The notes below the pieces were generated by a model that had not been told where the DNA came from, made no database searches, and saw only the letters and a list, made by a program, of their open reading frames with translations. The translations under genes and the position numbers were made by a program. From NCBI RefSeq assembly GCF_050947875.1, contig NC_134572.1, positions 121,267,105 to 121,331,104 of the forward strand: 64,000 bases of DNA, read 5' to 3'. Origin of the DNA: Dermacentor variabilis (taxonomy: Eukaryota > Arthropoda > Arachnida > Ixodida > Ixodidae). Shown piece after piece: positions 45,134-57,160 of the stretch; the stretch's first letter is position 1, and each line of letters begins with the position of its first letter.

Positions 45134-45915
45134 GAAGCATATAAGCGGTAATAGCTATAGCATTAAAAATTAAAATAAAGGTATGAGGTTTTAACTGGCA
45201 AACCACGATTTGATTATGAGGAACGCTGTTTTGGAGGAATCGGGAAATCTGGATGGCCTCGGCTTTCAACCTGAGTTTTTTAACGTGCGCCTAAATCTAA
45301 GTACACGGTTGTTTTGACATTTCGCCCCCATCGAAATGCGGTGGTCGCCGTGGCCGGGATTCGACCCCGCGAGCTCTTGCTCACCAGTCTAACACCACAG
45401 CCGCTAAGCAAGCGCGGCGAGTCATAGCTATGTTTTCGTTAAATTGGCTTTAGCGGGCGACACCCTGTTCACATTTGTAAAGTTGTTTCATGTAAATAAT
45501 AATAATAATAATAAAGTGCTCTTGTTCACTCGTCGCCAACTCAATGCCATCCACTGTGTTATTTGCAAGCACGACTTCTAAAAAAGTTAATGTGTCATGC
45601 ATGAAATCTTGCAAATGAAAACATACTATTCAACGAAGACGGTTTAGGAGCGGCCTCACATGCAATATTCTCTCACAATAGGTGAAAGCTAGGGTAGCCA
45701 GCTAACGAATAAGTTGAGAGACTTTACTTTATAAATATAGGGCAGAATTTCATGAAAAATACCTGTAAGTGGTGTAAATTAAAAGATGGGAAACGGCAAG
45801 GTTGCAAGGTTAGACGTATGTAACGCATCGGCGGCAAGCTTATGATAGAAGTTTTCGTTAAGACTGTTCCGTCAAGTCTAGAAAAGTTATATTCACTTCA
45901 TATATAGTGACGATA
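45134..45915 (+). repeat. Dispersed repeat DR4, copy 2, interrupted by a SINE
   Basis: Similar to 25991-26500. Homology is seen on both sides of the SINE: 'taagcggtaatagct' on the left, then 'gttttcgtt', 'aggtgaaagctagggtagcc', 'aaacggcaaggttgcaaggt' and 'cggcggcaagcttatg' on the right. A short (AAT)n at 45497-45512 lies where copy 1 has only an A-rich stretch. Confidence 0.7.
45159..45423 (-). mobile_element. tRNA-derived SINE (tick, Ruka-like), complete
   Basis: Flanked by ATAGCTAT at 45151-45158 and 45424-45431. Read on the minus strand it has a tRNA-like head (A-box region near 45405-45415 and B-box region, the complement of 'gggattcgaccccgcg', near 45359), a body with 'ttagatttaggcgcacg' and an A/T-rich tail. 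The DR4 copy at 25991-26020 shows the site without the SINE. It would be mobilised by a LINE. Confidence 0.85.
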
Positions 45916-45963
45916 TTTTCTTGTTCAGTTATGCCTTCATCAACATTACCAGCAGCATATTCA

Positions 45964-45989
45964 GATATATATATATATATATATATATA
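45964..45989. repeat. (TA)n microsatellite
   Basis: About 13 AT units. Confidence 0.9.
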
Positions 45990-45999
45990 CAACATGACG

Positions 46000-48900
46000 A
46001 AAGCCCTTCCCTGTGACCTTGTATCATGGTTCAGCCGGACGTATCTTACGCCTGGAAAGTTCAAAACCTTATCACTCCACTACCTAATCCTCTGCAGCCC
46101 CTGACTGTTATTTTGTTTTTCTGCGGCTGTAATTATGAACACAATGAGTGCAGTTTTCAGCATCCATGAATAGTAGAATTCTTGTGATATGCAACTGCCC
46201 ACCCTACGTATTTGCCCTTCCGCACCGCACCCCCTGTGAAAAAAGATATCTAAGACGCAGGAAATATTTGTCTTTATTTATAATCTAATGCCCGAGCCAC
46301 ACAACATGTGCAACAGTATCATTTATCGCCCGTGGTTTCAAAGCACCAATTCAAAGCTATTGTCACGTTCCAATATCGGTCGCAAAAAGCGAACCTAGCA
46401 ACTTTCTTGAAAACATTGAAAACTGAACGATTCCAGCCTGGCTTATAGGCTGCACCTAACATACGCTGCCATCTCGCGGGAACCTCTTTAGAAGGACCGG
46501 ATCGATTCCAAGCCTCAGAGATTCCAAACGAAAGATTCCCCCCGCCGCTTTCCCATTTCGGAAGCTGTGCCTACTTCTTGAGCAGACGTGTCCTACAGTA
46601 CCGACTGGTTCCTGCGCAGGGCGCTGCCTGTCAAGTTGCCTGTACTGGACAAACGTTCTACCGCGCGTCATGGTCCGAGATGGCAGCACCTCTCCAAATA
46701 TTAGCTCTCCTTAGCAAAGCGCTGGCACACCTGACCCTACTGCGATTTTAGTTCTAAAAAGTGAGTCATACCACCCCACTGAGTCTTTTGCCTGAAGGAA
46801 GTTTGTTCGGAGGAGGAAACGATAGGCGTGGTTGCCATCAATACGCAACTTGGACAGACGTTTCAAGGACCAATACAATGTGACCAGACGAATGCTTACC
46901 AATGCTGCTACTCATTTCTTTGTGTTTCGTACCGATTGCGTTGACATAGACGTGTCTCGCACGTCGCAAAAATTTTGGGACCTCGATAGCAATTGTATCT
47001 GTGATTAACTTACAAACGATGACTACGAGAACGATGTGATTCAGCAATTCACGGAAGGAATCAAGTACAAGAACAGATGGTATCAGGAGTCACTTCTTTT
47101 GAAGCGCCTCGACTAGAATCTGGCAGGGAACCGAGCGATTACTATGCGACGACTGTAAAGCTTAGTACGACACATTTGTGTAGATACCGAGCTGATGCAA
47201 GAATTCCAGAAGGTGGTCAGGCAGTAAGCAGCTGATGGATATGCAGAAAAAATTCGTGTCTAAAGCTAAGTTCCAGACAACTGCTAGTACATGCTACATC
47301 GTGTCGGAATTCGCGACTCTTCAATGACAACATGACATAGTAGTATTCGACACCTCACCACTCACGTAGAGGGTAGCATCGCTAAATGACCACCCGAAGA
47401 AAGGCCGGAAGATAAACAGCAACATGTTAAAGATGCTAGTGAACTTAAGGCTACAGAAAGTTACACTTATTGCCGGCGTTCCGAAGGCATTCCTACAGAA
47501 AGGCATAAACGAAGTGTACAGACACCCCTTACGCTTTTTCTTTTTCCTTTTTGTTTTCGTTTAACGCACACCCACAGTAGTTGAAGCTCTGCCTAAAATA
47601 GAAGTGTATAAGAATGGCCCGCTTTCCTCTTGGGGCGAAGGCAAGCACATTTCTTTTGATTGCGACATTAAAGTATCACTTCATTCATGTAGACCCTGCT
47701 CTGAAACTTGTTGTGAAGCAGCTATCAGATAGCACTTACTTCTCATTAAAGTTTCTTCTTCACAAGAACATTTTCGCTTATCGGAGGAAGGAAATGCTAT
47801 CTTTAGCACAGCGGGAATTCAGCGATGGGTAACAAAAGAGAATGAATTTCAGCGACAAATTCTACGACGTTTGGAGCGAACTTCGAGAGAAGCTCCAATG
47901 AAGGTCTTTAGTCTGTTGTGGGACACTCGCACTGACAGTCTTCACCTTTGAATTGAGTCTCTGAGACAGCAATTGATTTGTGCTTCAGAGAACAGCAAGT
48001 GTATTCGATCCTTTGGGGTTGTGGTGCCCAGTTTATTGTGACGATCAGTTTCTTATACCAGAGACCTAGGAAGCATGAAACTATGTATAAGGGACGCTAA
48101 ACAGATACACCTCAGTTTAGAGTGACGAAATATTCTTTCGAAATTCTGTGCTGATGTATTCTTGCGGTAATAGATTAATCACCAGGAGAGAAAACGAAAT
48201 TAGAAGTTATATTACACGAAAGCCCCTCCTGCTCCCGGAAAACCGAACGCCGGTAGTCACAAGCCTTATGACAAGAAACGAGGGAGCGTGTGACCACTCT
48301 GATGATGATTTCTTGGCATTCATTTCGAAACGGGGTGGGGACATATAGTCGCCTGTTCATCGCAGCTATCCAGGTAATCTAGCCATGCTCATAAGTATAG
48401 CATTTTGCCCATTTTGCCTTAATATTTTTCCTATTCCTAAACATCTCCATATCTACCTTCTACAGTTACCTATGGCTGTAACGGATCCGCTCCTATTAAT
48501 GTATTCTGTGCTTTCTTTTTCTGCGAATACTCTAAAATATCTTGCTTATCTGTGACTGCTCACCGCTTACTGGCACCATAGGCTTTAAATCCTTGCACTT
48601 GCGGAAGGTAGACATTGCCCGTAGGTCTAGCTGGTTGAATTTGGGGGTGCTGAGTTCTCTGCAGATTTTTGCTGCAGCACAGACATGCGTCATCCTGTTG
48701 CGGATTGTTTCTCCGGTGTATATTTGTGCTTAGGAAAACCAGTTCGGGCCCCAAATGGTAGGACACTACCCTCTGTGTTATCTTACAGGTTTTCCTTCCT
48801 CGCTTCTTTCTTACCTTTTTTGAGAAATCCCCATCGCATTTTTTATTTGAATCGTTTGCATCCAATTTACTGTTTCTGTTTCTCTTACTTTGCTTTTGAT

Positions 48901-51230
48901 AATTCCTAGTTGTCTACTTACACTTTAAATTATCCTGTACTTAATGGCTGACTTTTCTCGCCTCTTCATCCAGTATGTTTCCACGCTTTTGAGGACCACA
49001 TATTTGTGCACTTTAGCCACACTCCCTCCCTCCCCCTCCCCCTTTATTTACATTCATGGTAGTGAATTTTTTGGCAAAACTAACTTTGCTCTGCGCTTCC
49101 CTGTCTTGAAAATAGGCCAAATCCATGTCGCGCTGTGCTGCCTCATTTACCCATTCGTACCAACTGGCCTACGGACCTTCGGGTAACTTCCAATCCCGAC
49201 AAGATGTCTGATATTAAGCACAGAACTGCATTAGCGAACTCTATGCAACTCCATCTCATTTCCTACTAGATGCAAGCAGAGCACGCTGTCGAGCAGCTGG
49301 CAGCTTTCTTAGTTTTGGGGACTGTGGAAGCACTTTAAACGGTCGCGTGTTGTATGCTACCAACGCTGCCGTGCAACACCTGTAATAGATGGAACATGAA
49401 GTCTCAAGCACATATGCATTGACTTATGGTGTGCCCGCGGATCGTAGCGGACGACACACGATCGTGATCAGGGAGTGCATCCGCTAAACCTGCAAACTGC
49501 AATATTGCCCTAGTAACTTAACACAGTGTTTTGTGAACACGAAGAGGCTAGAGCTCGCGCGCTAAGGCTTTTGAGGCTTGTGAATGCGCACCTGTGCATT
49601 ATGTCAGAGATTACAAGGCGTTTTTTTCCCTATTTGGAGCATTTTGGCTCGGTAAAGGTTCCCAGAACTAGTGGAGACATGCTCTTAACTCCCTCAGAAT
49701 ACATATATCGTTGACCTCAGCATCAAAAATGAACGACGTCTGAACAGACGCTGTCAAAATGCCTGACGCCATGGCGAGTTGCTACATGAACTTCAAAGCT
49801 GTGTCACCGCATATCTTTCGTTCTTGCACCTTCTCTCGCTTACCAAACTCCTCCTTACTTTGATAGTTGCTTTGTTGGTGTTGTCGAAGGGTATTTTACC
49901 ATCACAGCTGAAATAAAATTTCCCTTTAGTAGCCCTTCAGCACAAAGGAAATAAACGTGTTCTCTCGCTTCTTGTTGTGTAGCTGAAACTTCCCGTGACG
50001 GAGTACGCATCTCCGCGCTGGGCGCTGAACCTATTCACTGGAACCCTTTTGTCCGCGTCATGATTGATGCCGGGTTGCTTCTTGTGCTTCGCCGTCGCGC
50101 GGGCGACCAGGAATGCCGAATACAAAAGGTCCTGCAGAAAGGGATGGGTCGAGCCCATTGAGCTTGATTTATCGGCCGTACCGCGTGGCTGACCAAACAT
50201 TTGTCTTCCCTGCGCGAGGCGAAGGGAGGCCCTCGGCTGCAGGAGCGTCAGAAACAAATTGAGGTTATTTGTCGGGCCTTCAGCCTAGCTGTCCTACGAT
50301 TTGCAATCCTCCGGTACGCTTAATCACTTATGCTTTCTATATTGTTGTAGGGCCTTAAAATGAACGCAGCTTTTAGTGCTCTTCCTTTGTGTAAGTAAGA
50401 AGCATTCCACCCCCCCCTCTTTTTTTTCTTTTCCAGTAATTCTGAAAGCGCTTGTATAGTAAGTAGGCCGTGAAGAAGCAAGTATCTAATGTACAAACGA
50501 ACAGCTGTTTTGCATTTTTACGGAATGCGGCCACCGTAGGCGGAAATATAACCTGCTAGTTTGGCTCAGGAGGCTAAGCTAGCAGCTTCGTGGCGGGTTT
50601 TAATCAACAATAAGGTAAAGAAACGGTTAAACGAAGAGAAAGCTACCACTTGTTTGTTTATAACGGACGCGCGCGCTCACATACGTGGGAAGAAAACCGC
50701 GACGCCGGCAGTTTTCTTTAAATGTTATTATTTCGCAATGCGACATCCACTCGCGCAGTTTTAAGTGCGCGGCTGCGATATTGCACGCACCCAGCTGCTG
50801 ACACATTCATCCAAGCTCCCTAGGTATTTCATTTTCACACTGCACAGTTTCATGCGCCACATTTATACTTTACTGTACGACAGCGGGACACCGTACGTGA
50901 CTAGCAAGAGCTGCGTGAAAGAACGAAGTTCAAAAAACGAAAACTTTGCGCAGACTTTAGGCGTAGCCTGTTCTCCAAACAAGTTGGAATAGGTGGGCTT
51001 ATCGCTTGAACAAAGCCGAGCCGATAATGGACGTTTAAAAGCTGCCATAACTTGGTCGCTGGAGACATTACAACGAACTCTTCACTGGCCGCTCTTTAAA
51101 AGCACATTAGTATCGCAGGGGTGAACGAAAACTAAAAATATTTAGACAACTATCGTTTACACGTTATCTATGCAAAAAGACTTACTTTCTCGCCCTTCCT
51201 TCGCTAAGGTTTTCCATTCGGCCGATCTCT
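46000..51230. other. About 5 kb with no gene recognised
   Basis: Only short open frames without motifs or mutual similarity were seen on either strand. Codon-like stretches at 47614-47832 and 48544-48910 have no recognisable content. Diverged repeats beyond my recognition are likely. Confidence 0.4.
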
Positions 51231-51323
51231 AATTGAAAAGAAAATGTCTCTGCTTACTTCTAGCAGCCGAGCTTAACGACAGAAACTGTTCTTATGGAAT
51301 CTTCCGTGAACCTGTGGGCGCAT

Positions 51324-51553
<230 letters not shown>

Positions 51554-51559
51554 CACACT

Positions 51560-51688
<129 letters not shown>

Positions 51689-51699
51689 AGGAAGTCACA

Positions 51700-52475
51700 A
51701 TTGAAATGCTGTTGAGGGAATGGCTGAACAAATTACAACAGCACAAAAAGCAAATGCCCTGGAAAATGCTTAAATATTTTTTCTTCTTGGGAAGTTTATT
51801 TACAGATAGCTTCTCCTTACCGATTTCCATGCTTACATTTCCGTCGCACTTCGTTTTGTTCTATAAAAACACAAAGTAGAGCGCTTCCATAACCATGAAG
51901 TTCACTGCTGCTCCAAAAGATGTTCTTCCTTTACTATGCATGTCATGCTGTGAAGTAAGAAAATTAGAGCGCACCAGTGGTTCTCAACCCGCAGTGGTGA
52001 AGCTGGGCTGGACGAGAACTAACGAGCAAGCTCGCCCTGTGTGTGAAGTGCGTTTCGTAACAGGGCCGTTTCTTGCCTTGCACGTCCCAGTGTCACTCCC
52101 ATCGTTTCTCCCACCCGCTTCTTCAAGCTCTTTCTCCAACATTAGCGTCGGATTCACAAGAGGCAGCCGGGAGAACGTGCTTGCCTCTAAAACTACTCGC
52201 TTTTTGAGCTTCCTCCGTTCGTAACCGCCTAGGAAACTCGGGAAAGAGCTTGCTCAAGGGGCTCATAGAGTACGTGATTCTTTGCTTATTATGCGAAGAC
52301 ACTGCGAAGTTTGATTAGCGCTCCCACAGAGTAATAACGTCTGCCATGAAGGGATACTTGGTCCATGGTAACCAGTCGGAAGTACAGCACGGAAATTTAA
52401 CACTGACGTAGAAAATAAAAGCACACGGCGATATGCTTGTTACGTAACCGCCTGTCGCCTTTCAGTCAGTCGATT
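51700..52475. other. No gene recognised
   Basis: A 109-codon frame at 51895-52224 has no motif. It could be part of the decayed LTR element that follows, but no LTR was identified. Confidence 0.3.
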
Positions 52476-52539
52476 GTTTCGCTTGCCTAGTGAACAACAG
52501 CCGAAGGAACTTGACGGCACGCCAGTGCTCATCGGCAAT

Positions 52540-53506
52540 GGACTAGCGGAAGGAGCCATACGCCATTATGCCCGTTGTCCCAACCAACTGTGCTACGGAT
52601 TTGGTGGATTTCCTGTGACAAGACGTCAATTTGATGCATGGAGCTCCGCGGCAAATGCTCACAGACCTGAGCCGAACCTTCTTGTTCAAGGTCAATGATG
52701 TCATCATGCGCGTCTGCTCTATCCAGCGTCAGCTTACCACCCCCTACCATCCACAAAGGAACGGACTCGCCGAGCGATTGAACCGGGCCCTTAGGGCGCG
52801 TTTAAAGTCCGGCGTTATCTGCGCGCTGGCGAGCGTCGCTCGACGCCGGGCGCGTCGGAGCGCGTTCGCAGCTTTCGGTCACGTTGATTGCGCCAGTGCG
52901 TCGAACCGTCGGTCAAACGCTGTTGTTCAAGCCAACGTGACGTCATGTATGCGCGCACTCAGGCCACGTCGGACTATATTTAGCACTTTACAAATATGCT
53001 GGCGAAATACGTTTCAGCCGACCACCACAATTGGGACCTCTCTCTACCGCACATTATGTTCGCCTATAATTCTTATCGCGTTGACACTGTCGGCTAATCT
53101 CCGTTCAACCCCTTGTTTCGCCATGAACCCACGTTTCCAGTTGACGACCTCGACAAGGGAATATTCGTGTGATAACATCGCTCACGCTAACCATGCTCTC
53201 GACCACTTACACGCGTTCCCCTATCAGTGTCGCAAGAAGAAGCGTCGCTAAGACCTCTGTCACCATGAAGTGCACTTTTCGCTGCGCGCCGTAGTGCTCC
53301 TTTGGACCCCTTCCCGTCGAGGAAGCCTTTGCAAGAAACTCCTGTCTTGTTACGAAGGCCCATATCACGTGCTTTGCCAAGTCACTGATGCCAGTTACCA
53401 AATCGCTCCAGCCAGCGTCGCGACGTCCTCCATTCCGACTACTAGTGATATTGTCCACATCACCAAGCTCAAGCGTTACAACTCCCTACTTGCCACAGAT
53501 GTCTAA
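52540..53506 (+). pseudogene. Ty3/gypsy-type integrase remnant
   Basis: Core pieces: NCATDLVDFL, a stop, then NLMHGAPRQMLTD, followed by the integrase motif YHPQRNGLAERLNRAL (52740-52790) with its conserved Glu. After the MITE-like insertion the frame resumes at about 52990 (NMLAKYVSADHHNWD, MFAYNSYR). The C-terminal region is at 53255-53506 (VVLLWTPSRR, KLLSCYEGPYHVL, VTDASYQIAP, DIVHITKLKRYNS). Several stops and shifts make it dead. No gag, protease, RT or LTR was recognised nearby. Confidence 0.85.
52794..52987. mobile_element. MITE-like insertion inside the integrase sequence
   Basis: 194 bp of GC-rich sequence interrupt the integrase between RAL and TNMLAKY. The ends form an imperfect inverted repeat (gtttaaagtccggcg on the left; complement of cgtcggactatattta on the right). 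TTA flanks both sides (52791-52793 and 52988-52990), as expected for PIF/Harbinger-type non-autonomous elements. No coding content. Confidence 0.6.
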
Positions 53507-53819
53507 CGGCACCGCGAGGGCACTTCTACACTTCTACCGCTGGGGGTTGTGTTGCGATACAACAGGTGCTTAGGAAACATGGCGCAAAGGAAGACGAAGA
53601 CGGGCATACGGGCTTGGCACGAGCTGGTTACCAAAACCGCCTGCTTCTTGGCCAATCCCCCATAGTGGGTATGCACCACTGTCTGCGATACAAGATAAGA
53701 CAAGACAAGTACATCTTCGTCTCTTGCTGCGCTGCTTTTGTAAATAGATCGTAGTTAGTTCCTTTGTGTGTCTCTCTCCTCACTTAACAACATGAGGGCG
53801 ACAGACAACGAAACCAATA

Positions 53820-54020
53820 AAATCAATGGTAAATGGTTTTATTTTAAACATTGAAATGACAAAGCAAAGAGAATATAAAAGGGGACGCAAGAAAAAAAAT
53901 TTTGCCGAAGGTGAGATCCGAACCCACGTCTTCGAATTAGGCGTGCAGTGCTCTTGGCAGTCACATGAACACACAAACGGCGCATGGACGAACACACATA
54001 TAACTACTACAAACGCTATT
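53820..54020 (-). mobile_element. Second tRNA-derived SINE type, diverged
   Basis: The minus strand reads like a tRNA head: 'agcactgcacgcctaattcg' followed by 'gacgtgggttcggatctcac' (B box GGTTCGGATCTC near 53910-53921). Its body continues toward 53820. It is distinct from the Ruka-like family. Boundaries are approximate. Confidence 0.5.
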
Positions 54021-54079
54021 CACTAGAGTAAAAAAAAAACTAGGAAAGACGGGAAGGTATAAGGCACGGGGGATGAGGA

Positions 54080-54780
54080 ATTCGATATCATAATCCGCCT
54101 ATTTTTGTGCCCACTGCATGATGAAGCACTCTCCCAGTGGCCTCTAAATGTCTCTGTCTTGCGCATCTCATTGCAAATTCTGCCTGCAAATTTCCTACTT
54201 CATTAGCCCACGTAATTTTCTGCCATCTTCGACTGCACTTAAAGAATATAAATTGTGTGGTTTTACGTGCTAAAACCACTTTCTAATTACGAGGCACGCC
54301 GTAGTGGAGGACTCCGGTAATTTCGACAACCTGGGGTTATTTAACGTGCAGCCAAATCTAAGTACAGGGGTGTTTTCGCATTTCACTCCCCTCGAAATTC
54401 GGCCTCCCTGACCGGGATTCGATACCGCGACCTCGTGCTCAGCAGCCCAACACAATGGCCGCTGAGCAACCATGGTGGGTTCCTAGACTGCACTTCCCGT
54501 ACCTTCGCATCCATTCTGTAACCCTAATTGCCTACCGAAATGACCTTAGATATTACAAGACCTGCCCATGTTAACTAGAATATCGGCTATCCGCATTTGC
54601 TCTCTGATCCACACCGCTCTATTCCTTTTCCGTAGCGTTACGCCTGACAATTTCTATCCCATTGTTCCTTGTGCGGTCCGTTACTTGTTCTCGAGCTTCT
54701 TTGTTAGCCTACTCGTTTCGGCCCTACAGGATAGCCCTAGTTAGGGTGCAATGATTGTACTTTTCTTTTCAAAGACAGTG
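54080..54780 (-). mobile_element. Old LINE 3' fragment (RTE-like), split by a SINE
   Basis: Sequence such as 'ttagcccacgtaattttctgccatcttcgactgcactt' and, after the SINE, 'ccgtagcgttacgcctgac' matches the plan of the RTE 3' region at 16305-16600 (ctaactttctgccgccctc, cttaacgttacac). It is far more diverged, and no open frame is left. Confidence 0.6.
54241..54485 (-). mobile_element. tRNA-derived SINE (tick, Ruka-like), complete with TSD
   Basis: Flanked by GACTGCACTT at 54231-54240 and 54486-54495, which interrupts the old LINE fragment. On the minus strand: a head with A box near 54460 (gctcagcggcc), a B-box region complementary to 'gggattcgataccgcg' near 54415, a body ('ttagatttggctgcacg'), and a tail ending in 'cgtaaaaccacac' plus A-rich sequence. 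Confidence 0.92.
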
Positions 54781-55378
54781 GTAAGCCACATTCAGAATTA
54801 GGTAACGCCTCTCGTATGCGCTCCATTACATGTTTGTTCTTCTGCAAATTTCCTTCTCATGATCAGGGCCTCATGTGAATAATTAACATAGATAATTCTC
54901 CTCCTGCACAAGAGTACGTTTTAGATATAGCTATTCAGTAAGCCTCGTTAATAAATATGGCCTACACAAAGTCAGGAGCTGAATTCACAAAGTTCTTCAT
55001 TGGTAAGTGCGCTTTCCCGCTGGTCCGTTGCCTCTACTAATATTACGTCAAACATAATGTTGGACCGTTATTTGCTTATCAGGGCAATTCTAGTGTAAGG
55101 GGGTTTTTGGTGAATGTGGGCTTGTAAGTGTATCGCTCGGCGCGTGTTATGCGCCTGCCCACAGACGGACCACTAAGCTTGAGTAATGCTGCACTAACGG
55201 GGATACACAAGGAATATGCAGCCAGAGAGTGCGCACTTTTATTATCACTACTGTTACTTCCCATGTAGGTCGTCACGCTGCTAACCAAAGATGCAACGTT
55301 ACAACATGCCCGTTCAGCCACCCATGCATATTTGCATACCTTTAGAGCCACATTGGAGCGGCATTTCCTCAATGTTAA

Positions 55379-55379
<1 letters not shown>

Positions 55380-55431
<52 letters not shown>
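55380..55431. repeat. (AAT)n microsatellite
   Basis: About 17 units. The short TACTATTAC-type repeats that follow to 55470 are related. Confidence 0.95.
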
Positions 55432-55712
55432 AACTATTCCTACTACTATTAATAACTATTACTATTACTACGGCCATCATCATCGTCGTCGCCAACACAA
55501 CCAGTGGCCCCAGTTGCACTTACCCAGTGAGCCCAGTTGCAAATACGCAGTGGAACATTGCCACTGCCCCAAAGTGCCAACTATAGTTAGGCTGCACTAT
55601 CGTGAGGATCGGCACATAAATGTGGCTAGAAACAAGTTAGAAATAGACTGGAAACAGACATACCTCATGCGGAAATGGGCTGGTAACTCGCATTGAAAGG
55701 CTTGTTTTCAAA

Positions 55713-56135
55713 ATGGATATGTACCCTTGCAAAACGCAACACGCACCATTGTGCGCAGAAAAGACGGTCCCTCTCTATTTCGATGGGACACACTTTCTTT
55801 TGGAATCCATAAATAGCAAAAATTTGAAGAACACAGTTCTTCAATATATTTTAGATGGCATTAGTAGATGTCAGCTGGAAGGATGTGAAGGAAGCTCAAA
55901 GAAATGTATCATTGAACATGCTAAAAGCAGAAGAATCTTTGTACTAGATGATGTTATTTTGACATTTCATAACATCTCGAGAAGAAAAAAAATAGAAGTT
56001 TTGCCATCGGGTGACGGACGAAATTACAGTTTAAAGACCACGAACTGCGTTCCCGTTTTTTATTTTTTTGTTTGCGAGTATAGAAGCGAGTCTGCGCGCA
56101 ACAAAACCTGGTCGGAAAGCATGGAAGCGCAATAA
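55713..56135 (+). CDS. Unidentified 140-codon open frame
   Basis: ATG at 55713, stop after MEAQ. The predicted peptide (MDMYPCKTQHAPLCAEKTVP...) has dispersed Cys, no signal peptide, and basic stretches (RRKK). Nothing in it matches a family I know, and the surrounding DNA is not a repeat I recognise. It may be a chance frame, an exon, or a decayed mobile-element gene. No splice or promoter evidence is claimed. Confidence 0.2.
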   Translation: MDMYPCKTQHAPLCAEKTVPLYFDGTHFLLESINSKNLKNTVLQYILDGISRCQLEGCEGSSKKCIIEHAKSRRIFVLDDVILTFHNISRRKKIEVLPSGDGRNYSLKTTNCVPVFYFFVCEYRSESARNKTWSESMEAQ

Positions 56136-56175
56136 TTTGCAAGGAAATACGACCTCACCAGAACAAGCATGAAGG

Positions 56176-56188
56176 AGAGAGAGAGAGT

Positions 56189-56242
<54 letters not shown>

Positions 56243-56260
56243 GAGAGGGGGGGGGGAGAG
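56176..56260. repeat. (GA)n microsatellite with adjoining G run
   Basis: GA dinucleotides with a few interruptions, then ggggggggg at 56248-56256. Confidence 0.95.
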
Positions 56261-56379
56261 AAAAGCTTAATGATAAAGCGTAAAGGATGTTTGCCTTCTG
56301 CCTTCAAGGGAGAGAAGTGAAGAATGCTCATGGTCTTATTAGAGGGCTTCTGCACATTTCTACAAAGCTCAAGGTAATT

Positions 56380-57160
56380 AGGCATTTTTAAGGGAGTGCG
56401 AATATTCAAATATTTAGAATAACGAGTACAACGTGGTCCTATTTTGTCCTCGAATCGAATAGGTAATACTTGCTTTTGGTCCCGGAATAGAAGGGCAGGT
56501 ATTCGAAAATCCGAATATTTTTTAATAGTTTTCCAATGCGTCGTGTAGGTCGTCGTCGGCACAGGACCAAACATGAAATTTAAGCAAAAAATTCTATAAC
56601 TTCCATCCAATCTATAGTGGACATAACGTACTAGAGCACGCTGCATTGCCCAGACAGTCACTCTTTTCCGGATAAACATGGTCACGCGAATTAAAATGTA
56701 GTTTAGACGCGGTATTCGGGAGTGGGTAGTGTGACACTCTTCATATGTGCAGAACACGGAACGCATTCCTGATATGGTCACAAAGGTAGACACACGAATA
56801 CCTACGCCAAGAAAGCTGTCTTTCCAAGTTTTACATGAAACCCGATAACCCCAGATGGTCTAAAAAGCCCCAGGCGTGCGAACAAACTTGTTGGGTGTTC
56901 CTAATGCTCCCTTTGTGCTTTCAATAAAGCTGGCTTTATAGTGTGCAATGTAACAATTGAAACTGTCTAATCTCGTGAATGCCCATACGAGAAAATTGTC
57001 TGAGATTAAGGGTGAAAAAGCTGTACATTATACGGAAAGTATTTGAACAGTATTCTATATTCGATTCCATAGGCTTCTCGCACTACTGGATTCGTATTCG
57101 ATTCAATTCGCTTTAGACAGCGGTCAATTCATATTCTAGCCGTTTCTTAAACTACAATTT
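56380..57160. repeat. TATTCGAATA-type AT-rich repetitive stretch
   Basis: Recurrent attcgaat/gaatattcg motifs (for example gaatattcaaatatttagaa at 56399, cgaaaatccgaatatttttt near 56494, tattcgattcaattcgc near 57085). No coding evidence; the 212-codon minus frame here ends in a GA-repeat-encoded tail. Confidence 0.4.

Noticed and set aside
56155..56793. 212-codon minus-strand frame ending in a Ser-Leu repeat
   Set aside because: The tail is the GA microsatellite, and the rest lies over AT-rich TTCGAA-type repetitive DNA with no motif.
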